A stretch of DNA of 64,000 nucleotides from Epiperipatus broadwayi (lineage: Eukaryota > Onychophora > Udeonychophora > Euonychophora > Peripatidae), in assembly GCA_028023455.1 (NCBI GenBank), contig JAQFVV010000013.1, positions 11,322,579 through 11,386,578 on the forward strand, written 5' to 3'. This document shows positions 37,252 through 48,899 of the stretch, one piece after another. Made by a program: the position numbers and the translations under genes. The number at the start of each line of letters is the position of its first letter. Position 1 is the stretch's first letter. The notes under the pieces are model-generated. The model had not been told where the DNA came from. It saw nothing but the letters and a program-made list of their open reading frames with translations, and made no database searches.

Positions 37252-40005
37252 TGTACCGGTATAAATCCACCACGCTTACTCATACACAGTACCCGAGTTC
37301 AAACCCAGCCCATGTTTAAGAATAAATTCCAAAACGCCAACTGAATTCAGACCCAAACCCCGGTATGACTAACCGATGATGACTTTATAACAGCACGGGG
37401 TTATCCCTTTTCTAGCTCAGCTCAGAACATAGACTAAATTCTTACAGTTAATGATATATAGGTTTATTAGACTATAGATATTGGAACGGTCATTCATGTA
37501 ACGTATATATTTAAGTTGCCAATACAGACAGTAAGTGGCTAAATAGACTTAGAGAGTAATAAAGTGGAGGACACAAAAATTTAGATTAAATAAAGTGTTT
37601 AATAAGCAAAATATAAAGCATATAAATATAGTGTTAAATAAGACAAATAGAAAGCACATGAATATAATGTTATATAATAGAAATATACAGCATATAAATA
37701 TAGTGTTATACAGTACGGTAAGACTTCATGAATCCTCTTGTATTTGGCTACTAGTCTTTAGTGAACGTTTTATTTAATAAACAAACTTATGCCAATAGCT
37801 GGGTAGTTAAATGATTGACGGGTGGTTAAGAGAATCAGAGTATTTGAGCACTGGAAAAATATTTATCTAAAGGTTTCTATTAACTTATTTTATTAGAATA
37901 GGCTCGAGCCGGAACGTAGACGGACAGTGGAGGTGGTTTTACATAAATACGACATAAGAGATAGATGTGCTGGTGGTTTTATATAAATACGACATGGAAG
38001 ATAGATGAACTGGTGGTTTTATATAAATACGACGTGGAAGATAGATGAACTGGTGGTTTTATATAAATACGACGTGGAAGATAGATGAACTGGTGGTTTT
38101 ATATAAATACGACGTGGAAGATAGATGAACTGGTGGTTTTATATAAATACGACGTGGAAGATAGATGAACTGGTGGTTTTATATAAATACGACGTGGAAG
38201 ATAGATGAACTGGTGGTTGCCTATATTCAAAAGCCCTACAGTAATCACTTGCGGTGCATTAACGGAATACCGGGCGGCTTGTACTTTGACAAGGCTTAAT
38301 GCCCCCAAGTAACTCCGGGACACGACAACCAGCCGGGATCATTTCGAACCCCGGTGATCCAAGAGATTACCGGGAAAGAAAAACTGCTTTCTTTCCCCAA
38401 TGGTAGAATGGCGAGACGCTAACTTCAGCGAAGGGAAGGCATTACCACAGACGTGAATGACGAATACTTGAAGCGGATTTTTAAAAGAAATTATATAAAA
38501 CCTGGAAACTATTTGTCTGTTTCTACGCCACAGGCTGAGATCCTTACCCCAATAAAACGTAGCGGACTTAAACTGACGGTGAAAACAATAACTAGTTAAA
38601 TTTACTCTGAAACTCTAACCCCTCGGGTTGACAGGCGGTATCGACAGTATCAAATTACACAAGGAGTTATTTCTCAGATCAGACATGACATTACTATAAC
38701 ACTTTGAAACTATTATATATATATTTAATATTGAAACTTCGATTGTAATTTTATACCAACTTAAAATAGAATACTAAAGTGATTTATCATTTACAAACTC
38801 GGAATGTGAAAGAATATTTAATTCAGAACATGAAATTACTTTTAAATTAAATTGATCATTATTACACACTAGTTTACACAGAGTTGGAAATATTACTATT
38901 GGCAATGTTTGTTTATGAAATAAGCAACATAAGAAAATATAAATGCATTCAGTTGAAATATTATTACTATTAATTACAATTTTATAAATGATTTCTAAAG
39001 ACTAGAGCAGAGGATAAAAAAAAGAAAAGAAAATTTACTGACAGGTTAAATAATAGCATTATAAATGATATAAAAACTTACATATGATTCACTTGATTGA
39101 TAACATTAAGCACGGAAGAAAATTAAAGTTCGTGTAACAAAGTTCTCTTCTTTCTTCATCCAGCTTGGCTTGTGACGAACGTAGGCGCGCATTTTTGAAA
39201 GTTATTTGTAAGGCATAGCTAATTTAGAGGTTGGAAGTTGGAAATTGTGAGTTACATGAAACATGATCAAACAGCGGCACGAGGATCCATATTGGCGGGC
39301 AGAGACCAGCTCCTGGCAGTTAGCCCATCAACATTGCGATTCACTGGTGAACTTCTTAATAAAAATGTTTGAATTATACTCAACTGCTGTGTTGTCTCGA
39401 GACTACTTCTCTCACACACGACCAAAGGTAGAATGTAAGTTTTTTTCTAAAATAGCCACTGCTGACCTTTCCGACTTGTTTTTGTTTTAGGCTCCGCCTA
39501 CTTTCTCTAGCCTCTAGCTATGCAGCTTGACCAACAATCAATTATCTGTTTTTAGCAATCTTTTAATTTAATATGCCATTTTTAAATCGATACATTAATT
39601 ACATATAAAAATTCCTTACTAATTTTGAATACAACTTAATTGCTCTGAACATTTGTGCAATTAGATTTTAATTAAAAACACTGATCAAAGGAATGTGACT
39701 TTTGATCAGTATTTTTAAACGACTTTATACAATTTTAAAACTAAAATTTAAAACAAATACGCCCGCACTGAAACTTTAAATTAAATGATATAAATTCACA
39801 AACCACGCACACACGAATATTATTTCATGGTTTGTGACATTTATATACGGAAACTTTACATATTTATTTATAAACTATAGAATATATAACTAATTTATAT
39901 TATAACTTAAAATAGACAAAATCTCACTGCGGGCGAACAGTAGTTTGAATTACCGTACATAAAAACACCTGAAACGAAGATCGGTTCTCCGATCTGTCTG
40001 TTTCA
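37252..40005 (-). repeat. LTR (upstream copy in element orientation)
   Basis: This is nearly identical to 31958-34710. The differences are mostly single substitutions plus one 1-bp indel, for example CCCATGTTTAAG here against CCCACGTTTAAG, and GTGACTTTTG against GTGATTTTTG. It should contain the element's promoter. I cannot place a TATA box with confidence. Confidence 0.92.
37936..38215. repeat. 40-bp minisatellite, 7 units, in the second LTR
   Basis: Same unit, number and order as at 32641-32920. The second unit reads GGAAGATAG here and GGAAAATAG there. Confidence 0.97.
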
Positions 40006-40009
40006 ATAC

Positions 40010-43000
40010 ATATAGCATTAATTATTTCACAATATACTTTTTATTATATATTAAAAAAAACTTTTTCTTTTACAATAATTAGATCAATTTTATAATTAAA
40101 GCAATAAAAAAAACTTATTTTAAAAAATAAAACAGTTGAAATAAATTTTGGCCTTTCACATTATTAATAACTAACAAAATAAACTTGTAGAATATTTTCG
40201 TATTACTAACAAATCTTTATACTACTAAACTAAATGCTAAACAACCTTCTCCAAAACTAATTTCTTCCTTTCTTAAAACACATTCTTAAAATTGTTTCTA
40301 ATTTTAAAAAGTGTGGAGGATTTTTTTTTTTTTTTTGAATGATGTATGTATTTCTACTGATTTTTTAAAAAAACTTTTCACTCAACAAAAAAAAAAAAAA
40401 CACACACACACACATCCATAGCTTAATACTGAATATAACACAAACTCACTATTAAAAAAAAAGATATATGTTAATGGGGGAAAAGGATATATTCTTATAA
40501 ATTGAGTAACTAAGTAAGGTAGAAAAGTAAAAAAAATTTAATATTATATCACTTAAAAATTCTGATTAAAAAATTAATTAAAATGATCAAGGTACAACTC
40601 TTGAACATCGATGTTGGTAGTTTGCCCATCTAACAACTCTTTGAACCGAAAAACTTTAATAATAAGCTCTGATCTTCTCAATTAGACAATATTATCTTAC
40701 ACTTTTAAGAAACATAAAAATAGTTAATTAAGCAAAAAAGTAGTGTACTTATGATGATCATACATGCAAAGATCCTCTAAATACTTTTTGAGACTCCCCC
40801 TCCCCATAATTTTTATAAAACTATATATATATGTAGTCCTGAATTTAGCTGATGTCATTCATTTTTAGTTACTTAGTAATAATGATAATTCTATTCATTA
40901 TCATATGATTCTTAGTTCAATATTTATCCTATGTAGATGTATTTGGATTGAGAAAAGTATAAAAAAACTATTTAAGTTGAATTTTGACTCATCGCAACTT
41001 AATATATCCATAATGTTGTGTTACACGTTCCCTTTTTTAATAATCAAATTAAAATATATGGATAAAATACTTTTTTAAAATAAACTCTTATTTAAACCTT
41101 TTCAACTATAAGACCTAATGCTAAATCTAGACCAACATTAAATATTAAGAGTTAGACATTGCAATAAAAGAAGCTCATAAATCATATAAGTAAAAAAGAT
41201 ATGTCATGACTGAGAAAACTAATCAGTAGTGAGATACTGAACATTTGAGTTTATATAATATATAAATATCAAATTATACAATGTTATCTATGTTAAAGCA
41301 ATGTTCTCCAAAGTAATCAGTTTATAGTCAAAAAGTAAATCCAGTTCATACTTCCAATGTCTTATATGGAAACATACCAGAGAATAATATCTTAAAAGAG
41401 TGAATAAATAAATCAGTAAAGATGTCAATGTAGTCACATTCAAATCAATTTATAATTAAATTTGAAAGATAGAGTTAATTTCTAATTATTTTAAAAATCT
41501 TGTAAATAAACAATCAAATATATAAAAAGAAATTTATATAGTGCTAGAGAACATATAATGACATGGACAATAACCTCAACTTTAACCATCAAGCTGTCTT
41601 ATTTCCTGTTAGATGTTGATAGACATATTTGGTTATGCATTTATGCAGTTATTTAATATTTCTATATTTGCTTAAAAACATGTATTTTTTATATCCTCAA
41701 AGATAATAAAAAAAGTTGTACTTTTTTTCCATATACATATAACTAATGAATACAGTATTTTAAATATATATGTAAATTGTGGAATGACCAATTTTCCAAT
41801 TGTGTTAATATCCATGCACTAGCCTCTTTATAAAACTGTCTAGCAAATCTAAACTGGTCACTTGCACATACTATCTCAGATCTTATAGAGACAAATCTGA
41901 CAAATGATATTAAGGCTGATCTTAAAATCAAATACAAATGTAATCAGTATTTGGAAAGTTGATATTCCAGTGTTTATATATGTTGTAATGGATAAATACT
42001 TCCATACATAACTTTACTAGAAGACTCTACTAGATAATAAATCTAGATTTCTTTCCAAAAACAAATTGTAATTTAATATTTTAAACTAATATAAGAAAAT
42101 ACCAAAGAAAATACAAAAGAAAAAAAGTTACAATTTACTAGTAAAGTCACAATTATAAACAAATATTGAGCAGTTATGAATTACAAAATGAAACTATTCC
42201 AAGTAATAATAAATCTTAAAGTAAAAGACATGAGTTACATTTGGACACTTATTAATTTAGCATATCAATATTTTGTATTTTATAATTCAAGTAATAGTAA
42301 TAAAAGAAACAAAATAATTTATTATTAAACAAAACAATTTATTTAAGAAAAATAAAATAACAATAGGTACCAATATTTAAATTAATACATCAAAATCATC
42401 AAACACATGTATGATCAACAATCTAAGACATTGCCAAAACAAACCAAGCTATCCTTAACCTCAATACCTAGCAGCACAGTAACCTATACATTGAGAGCTA
42501 TAAAATTAAGTAATGGATGAAAAACTATTCTCACAACTTCATATATAAAATATTAATTTATCATTACAGCCATATTATTTTAAAGATATAAACATTACCC
42601 ATGCTTAAGAAAGTATTCACTACAAAAACAAAGTCATTATAAAATGAAGCTATAGGAAATTTATAACTGAAATTAACCAATAAATACCAAGCTAAACATA
42701 TCATACTGTTTAAACAATCATTATTTAAAATTATAAATATCATTAAATAACACAGATTATATATTTCATAATCTATTAAAATATGATATCTATAAAAAAA
42801 ATAAACTATTATTTATTATATCTGTATTATTTTGAACATTATATTTAAAACATTTTGAAAATATTACTTGCATATAGCTTTGATAATTATACACATAGTA
42901 ATCAATACAATATTTAAGAATTGATAATTCAAAATAATTGATATCAGCATAACATTTATGTGAAAAATAAAAAATATTTAATAAAGATTTATAAGTTATT

Positions 43001-44190
43001 TTGTAATTTTATCATATTTACCCATAGAAAATATTAGCCTTCTCCAAATTTAAGATATAACAGGCAATTCTTTTTTGATAATTGCACTTCGTTTGAAATA
43101 TAGAAGATAGGCCTAACGGAAGTTGTAGAAAAATCATGATTTTTCGGCAGTTGATGATTAGGAAGCAATCCTATTTATGATAGATGAATATATTAAGAAG
43201 TAGATTATCTATTTGGGTCCTAGTTCCCAACTTCTTGGGATAAAAACTATTTTTTTCAAATAATAATAATAACAACTCAATATTTTAAAATATTAATGAT
43301 ATCACACTTCTAAATTAATAAAATTTCTTTATTCCAAAGGAATATACTATTTCAATAAATATTGTGACATGTAAATCCATTATAGTAAATAAAAAAAAAA
43401 ACAAGAATCATTTGCTTATGTGTTAAATGTGATTCACAATTAAATAGTTAAGTTAATTTAAATTCGGAAGAAATGTGACAGTAAAAGTATATTTATTTAA
43501 TTGAAAATAAAAATAAAATATTTGCTTTATTGTAAAGAACACATTGTTCCTTCCTTAGTAACAAAACAAAATCTTTTCTTTTTACGTCATTGTATTTTCT
43601 TTACATATCTTATTTAACATTTTATAGATTTGATGGACAAAATGATAATGCATTTTGGGTAAATATTATGAAGGAGGAGATATGGATCCATTTCATCTAT
43701 ATCTATAAAACTATAATGAAATGGATGACAATATAAAAGGAGAATCATTTTCCTAACTTGTTAAAAATACGATGCTTAACAGTTTGAAGCAGTCAAAATT
43801 AGAGTATAAATATGAACATTAATATTTAATAAGTGGAAAATGGTTGGATAGTCTAAAAGCAAGTACATGGAAGCATAAATCATTGTTATTATCATGAGAA
43901 TCCTAAAGAAAACATCAAAGAAAATAGAACAGTAATTAAAGAATATCAAAGATAATGATATACATAAATGGCATATGAAAATTATTATTAAATTTATCTT
44001 TCTTATATTTTCAACATATATATTATAAGGTGTCACCTTACCATTCACTAAATATTTAAAAAAAAAAAAGATAAAATTTTAATATAGGAAAGTAACCACT
44101 TTACCAGTGCCCCTTATGTATAACATCAAGCAAGAACCATACAATTAAATAAACCAAATACACATTATTAATTATATATTAATAAACGTG
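40010..44190. other. AT-rich stretch with no recognised gene
   Basis: Homopolymer-rich AT sequence, with a short (CA)n tract near 40400-40412 and no ORF above about 65 codons that looks real. Confidence 0.5.
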
Positions 44191-44194
44191 TAAT

Positions 44195-44350
44195 GGTCGA
44201 CGTAACCTCCCCAACCTAATCTGCCATATCAGGGCACCAACAGGCCATTCGAACCTGGAAAAATTTATACAGTAGGCAGATACACACGGGAGAGGTTACT
44301 CTTTTATCAAACCGAAAGCTCCAGTCACTAGCTCAGGGAGAAGCTGAGCT
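44195..44350 (-). mobile_element. Possible SINE-like fragment
   Basis: A GC-richer island of about 150 bp in AT-rich DNA. On the minus strand it contains CCAGGTTCGAATGGC near 44250, a good Pol III box B match, and a less certain box A upstream (CTAGTGACTGGAGC near 44313-44326). No second copy or target duplication was found here. Confidence 0.35.
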
Positions 44351-44354
44351 TAAA

Positions 44355-46695
44355 GTATCATACTGAATGTTCAAATTTCTGATTCTTAATTTTAAATATT
44401 ACTAAAATACATAAAATAAGTTACTGCCAAAATTAATTCAACAAAACATTTTATTATAACGCACACATACATTTAAAAAAAATTTGAAAATTAAATTAAC
44501 TAGCAAATATATTTAACTTAGATTATGTGCACAGATGGAAGCATTTAATAGATTTAAACACACTTTTAATAAGCATGAATATGCTACATAGATTACACAT
44601 ATAATCAACCCAATCCCTTTTAATCCTAGGCTAAAATCTTGCATTTAAACCAATGCTAGCTTACTGATATACTGATGTGACCAATGCAAAATGAGATTAA
44701 TAGCATAACACAATCATGCTAATAGGAATTTTCGTCTATAGCATGATATCATTTGAAAAATAAAAAATCATGGTGGAAACGAATGAGCATCTTCCCCATG
44801 ATACAAGAACAAATTGAAATATATATGTAGGAGTTACTCTGAAAAATGAGGATAATGGTCTTTGCCGACTTACTATCCCAATCAGAGCATAGAAAATCAA
44901 AAATGTAGGAAACACATCCATGACTATTGACAACGTGATGACTACTCTTTTGGGTCACATATATTCAGGTGGGTATTATACCCTACTTGCTAATGCGGTA
45001 CAAGGAAACGAGTATTCAATGCACCTACTCAAATTACATTGATATAAAACATCTGTACATCTATCCACCATCACTGATCCAACTGCGAAACAATTAGCCC
45101 AAAAATTAACACACTTAAACTAAATAATCTTACGAATCTATGCAGCCATTTATGCTTATCTTTTTTTAATTATTAATTTAAACAAAATTTACGAAAATGG
45201 AAATGATATCAAACACATATATAAAATATAACAAATAGTTTAAAATTTTAGTCAGATAAGAGAGAGATTTCTTTTAAAAGTTAAGTGACATATAAAATAC
45301 TTGAAAAGTTCGCATTATCTAATTAATGTTCATACTTCATTTAAAAAAAAAAGTTTATACTTTCCAATGCTGTAGGTAAAGTTCATCTTTGCAGTTCTTG
45401 ATGCATGGTAGAATTTAAAGTTCTGTCCATTTTATATTGTTCTATGTGGAGAGACAGTCCATTTCTGGTCAGTTTCTCAGGAATTGTCATGCTCGGGAGA
45501 CCACTTCAGCTGCTGCAAACATGGGAATTGTAAATTATTGCTGACCTCTACATTTTGGAAATCCGCAATACACTTATAAATATATATAATAAAACACAAT
45601 CAGCAAGAACAATCCAAAAATCCTCTATCCAACTTCAAGTTTTCTTTTTATATCTTTCTGAAATCTTATCAGCAAATTCCAGGATCGATCTTACATGACT
45701 TGACTTTTCTCTGTGGACAGTGTGTTTATTTTCATCCTTATTGGTCAGCTTTCTTTAGAGTGGGAACTCAAAATTTTATCACTAGTATTTTTTTAATTTA
45801 TCTCCTATCTGACTTTATGCCCAAGGGCATGTTTGCATTACGTCAATATAGAAAATCATTTCCATTCTAAGATTAAAAATAACTAATTAACAATTTGTTT
45901 TTAGATTTTAATTTTAAAGAATTATATAATTCGTTTGCCATCTGTGCATTCTGTATATTAATTCAAATAAAATTATTAAATTCATTTTTTATATACATAT
46001 ATTTCTACTTGAGGGTGATTTTATAATTTTTTTTCGCTTTTATTTGAAAGAAATTTCCGTTACAATATATACCAAACCCGTAGACGCAAACAAGCAAAAA
46101 TCTCAAAAAACAAAAGAAAGAAATAACAATTAATATTAAATTTGTTTGTTTATTAATCCAGCATAAAATTTTATAAATATCAAAATGACATCAACAATGC
46201 AAATAAAATCATGAATTTAAAACCCAGACATCAAAAAGTCAAACATGAGACAATATAGAATAACTTGGTTATTAAGAAAACACAAGGTAAATAAATTACA
46301 TCTTCAAGAAAATTAACTTTATAAATTCTTAAAAGTAATTTACTTGTAATTTTAACAATCCTCAACACCAAAGCTCACAAGCCACTATAATCGCAACCTG
46401 AGAAAGTTGATTAAAAAACCTCACCACTAATTCCATAAAATTAATATTTCTAATCCAAGTTACAAGCTAGAAAAAAACAAATCATGCATGGCTAGGAATT
46501 GAAAAAACATTGTGGGGATGGAATTGCTAGTCATACAACCATAAATTCCTGATATGAGTATCAATTAAAATAAACATCTGATGGCCATCCCAGCAAAAAG
46601 TTTTGACAATGTGCTATAATAATTTAAAGTGTAAAATATAAAATGCGCTAATACATAAACGAGCACATAAAGATGAAGACAAATAAAGAACCATT
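44355..46695. other. AT-rich stretch with no recognised gene
   Basis: No domain or element ends visible. Sequence near 44800-45110 and 45360-45730 is somewhat less AT-rich but shows no convincing frame. Confidence 0.45.
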
Positions 46696-46709
46696 TTTTT
46701 TATATTTTT

Positions 46710-46768
46710 AATTATGTGGCTAAGTACTTTCGAGGGTCAGAATCCTCATATTCATAGCCATCTTGTAA
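46710..46768 (-). ncRNA. Decayed hammerhead ribozyme downstream of the PLE
   Basis: About 60 bp past the PLE stop, on the minus strand, a stem II-like GAGG/CCTC hairpin is followed by GAA, the self-complementary AGTACT and then T. GGCTA upstream could pair with TAGCC downstream as stem I. The CTGATGA core is not preserved (ATGAATATGA stands in its place), so it would not cleave. Its place right after a PLE coding end supports the reading. Confidence 0.45.
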
Positions 46769-46789
46769 ATAAACAAGCAAATTGATTAA

Positions 46790-47330
46790 GAGCGATGTAA
46801 ATTTACGCAAATGCGATAGTTAGGTATTCCATTTTGTGGATATTTTGCCGCAAGAGTCTTTTCTATTTATGGCACCATTATCTTTAGAGATAAAGTAAGC
46901 CTCTTTTATCTTCTTTTTGAGATTGTGTTGCTCTCTGAAAACCACCACTGGATCTCTAGGTTGGCAATTGTGACTGGCTGAAATGTGGTACTGTGCAAAA
47001 ACTGAACTATAAAAAGTATCTACCAGTGGTTATTATAGGACTATGTGTGTTGGGATAGCCTAGTAGACAGAGAGTCCCTGGTCTCCCCATAATATGATAA
47101 TTTTTCAAAGTTTTTCAGGGCAGGTAATATTATACACCACCTGAAGGGTCAGTGAGGGTGGTATCATTTAAAAAAATTATCGCAGCAGAGGAAAGATACT
47201 TTATAAAACAGTCTGAGTCTCCACAGCAAAGATTCAAATGGGGACCGAATACTGTCAGATGAATTACCACCCTTTTAATGCAAAAGAACTTTCCTAAAGA
47301 CAAAGGTGACAGAATGTTTTCCAATATGAA
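46790..47330 (-). pseudogene. Penelope-like element (PLE) C-terminal part with GIY-YIG endonuclease, decayed
   Basis: Read on the minus strand, conceptual translation gives GVVYNITCPE near 47112-47145, the first strand of the PLE GIY-YIG domain. It then gives SSVFAQYHIS near 46975-47010, PVVVFREQHNLKKKIKEAYF near 46895-46950 and ISKDNGAINRKD near 46860-46890, then a stop near 46825. This order (VVYxIxCP, then a His block, then R..KIxEAxxI) is that of PLE endonucleases. The central YIGETGR-type piece is lost or scrambled by a deletion and stops. The part before it (47180-47330) is open and fits the linker before the domain. The RT itself is not recognisable. Confidence 0.75.
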
Positions 47331-48599
47331 CTATAAGATTTTGAACTATGGCTAGACTATACTGGATTAATATCTCGTGTTGTGTTTCTATAATTTTGTA
47401 TTATTATTTTACTTGTTAAATTGATTTCTTTCTTTTGAAAACAGAGAGTCAATGCACCCAATCATTAATTAGTTTATAAGGAACAGGATGCATCAAATCT
47501 AATATAAAATTTTCATTTAGTAATAAAATATAGGTGCAGACTCCTGAGCTCACTTGCCAATAAACCCAGAAATCTACTGACTTGAAAAGTGAGACTTTGT
47601 TCATATACAATATTAAACCTCACACTCTGACAATTACAATATTTGATGTTCAATGTTTGTGTCCAATTAATTTAGTTATTACCTATTTGTTATAAGGAAT
47701 GCATTACTAAAACCTTGAATGATTGGTCTGTTCTATCATAGATTTATACATCAGAATAGGGAGAGGCTCAGAATCTAAAAGCAACCTTCAACAAATCAGC
47801 AAATATAGACAAATAGATCAGAGATTAATGACCAAGTAATGATAAGAAGTTTAATTAGCTAAGAATTTATCATTAAAATATCATTTTAGATTGTCTTTTA
47901 CATTAACTTGAAATTATTAAATTAAGATGGTGAATGACCATCCTTCGTAGGGATCAAAAGGTTGGGTTAATCAATAGTTGATGAATACAAACAGAAGATC
48001 ATCACACCTATACAATTATTAAATAATAAGCAAACACATCATTTATGTTATAAAACAATCATGAATAGAAATCACCATCAAAATAAATTTGTTAAATATT
48101 AAATATTAAACTGGTTGCTTATTGTCTTATTTATCTATTTTCCAATTAATCATACAATATGCATATCCAATGCAAATGACAGACACAAAATAATCATATC
48201 TTGAAATAGAGTACATTCTTCCTGAGGTTGAACACTGTGGCATAACGAGGATCAAGAAAAGATTAAGTAAGGGAAGTTATGCGAGTGTGAATTTCATCTC
48301 ACTTAATCAGTAATCATTATGGGGCCACTTCTTAAAACTTAAGTAAATCATCAATTAACTGACTTGCCCTATCAGTGTTAATGATCTATGTTGAAGACCC
48401 AATGGGTGACCATAGTTAAATATACATCCCACGAAGAAAAAGCTTGTCCCATTAAAATATATATATTAATAAATATTTATTTAAGGTTCTTTCTTCTTAA
48501 AGACCTAAAATAATATATTTTTACTCATATTATTCAATACGAATTTAAATAGCTAGATCAAATAAATAAAATTTGAATCAATTAATTTGCCTAAAGGTT

Positions 48600-48860
48600 T
48601 GTGATGATGATATATTAGATGCGATAATATGTTGAACTATTTCCATCATCTATCAGTACAAGTTGTTAGTAATAACACACAAGTAGACAACACTGGTTAG
48701 TAATGACACAATGTTTCGAATAGTATTATTCTCCACTCCACTCTTCTTCAGGTATTTCTGCACTGATCAGTGACAGTATTAGCATAAGAATCCAACTTGC
48801 ATCTTTACATTCTCAAATATTCAATTTTAAGTTAATGCTCTAACCAACTGAGCTATTCTG
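48600..48860 (-). mobile_element. SINE family 2 (tRNA-headed), minus-strand copy
   Basis: On the minus strand it begins with a tRNA-like head, AATAGCTCAGTTGGTTAGAG (D-arm and box A region, complement of 48836-48857). It continues through GTTGGATTC (weak box B) and a body with CCTGAAGAAGAGTGGAG near 48757 and TTCGAAACATTGTGTC near 48718. The body matches the plus-strand segment at 52150-52440. The body's CTGAAGA...GAAAC resembles a degenerate hammerhead. Confidence 0.65.
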
Positions 48861-48890
48861 TCAAAAAATAGCTCAGTTAGTTAGAACATT
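48835..48890. repeat. Inverted pair of tRNA 5'-half-like sequences
   Basis: ATGCTCTAACCAACTGAGCTATT (48835-48857) is the complement of a tRNA D-arm region, and AATAGCTCAGTTAGTTAGAACAT follows at about 48867-48889 in the opposite direction, forming a hairpin. This suggests that two SINE heads have met head-to-head. Confidence 0.75.
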
Positions 48891-48899
48891 TGTGTTGAA

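Larger units (their letters stand above)
31958..40005 (-). mobile_element. Non-autonomous LTR retrotransposon with giant LTRs and one orphan ORF
   Basis: Two direct repeats of about 2.75 kb (31958-34710 and 37252-40005) bound a 2.54-kb interior. Each begins TGTACCGG and ends GTTTCA, that is TG...CA. The 4-bp target repeat ATAC is present on both outer sides (31954-31957 and 40006-40009). The repeats differ at only about a dozen positions, so insertion is recent. The interior encodes one 387-codon ORF on the minus strand near the downstream LTR and no recognisable protease, RT, RNase H or integrase, so movement would need another element's enzymes. Orientation is inferred from that ORF. I could not settle a primer-binding site or polypurine tract. 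Confidence 0.9.

Noticed and set aside
31958-40005. Assembly duplication as explanation of the two 2.75-kb repeats
   Set aside because: TG...CA ends, an ATAC target repeat on both outer flanks and scattered single-base differences fit an LTR element better than a duplicated contig end.
44736-44958. Overlapping minus-strand ORFs of 65 and 69 codons
   Set aside because: Two frames of the same AT-rich DNA with no recognisable content and hydrophobic runs expected from T-rich codons.
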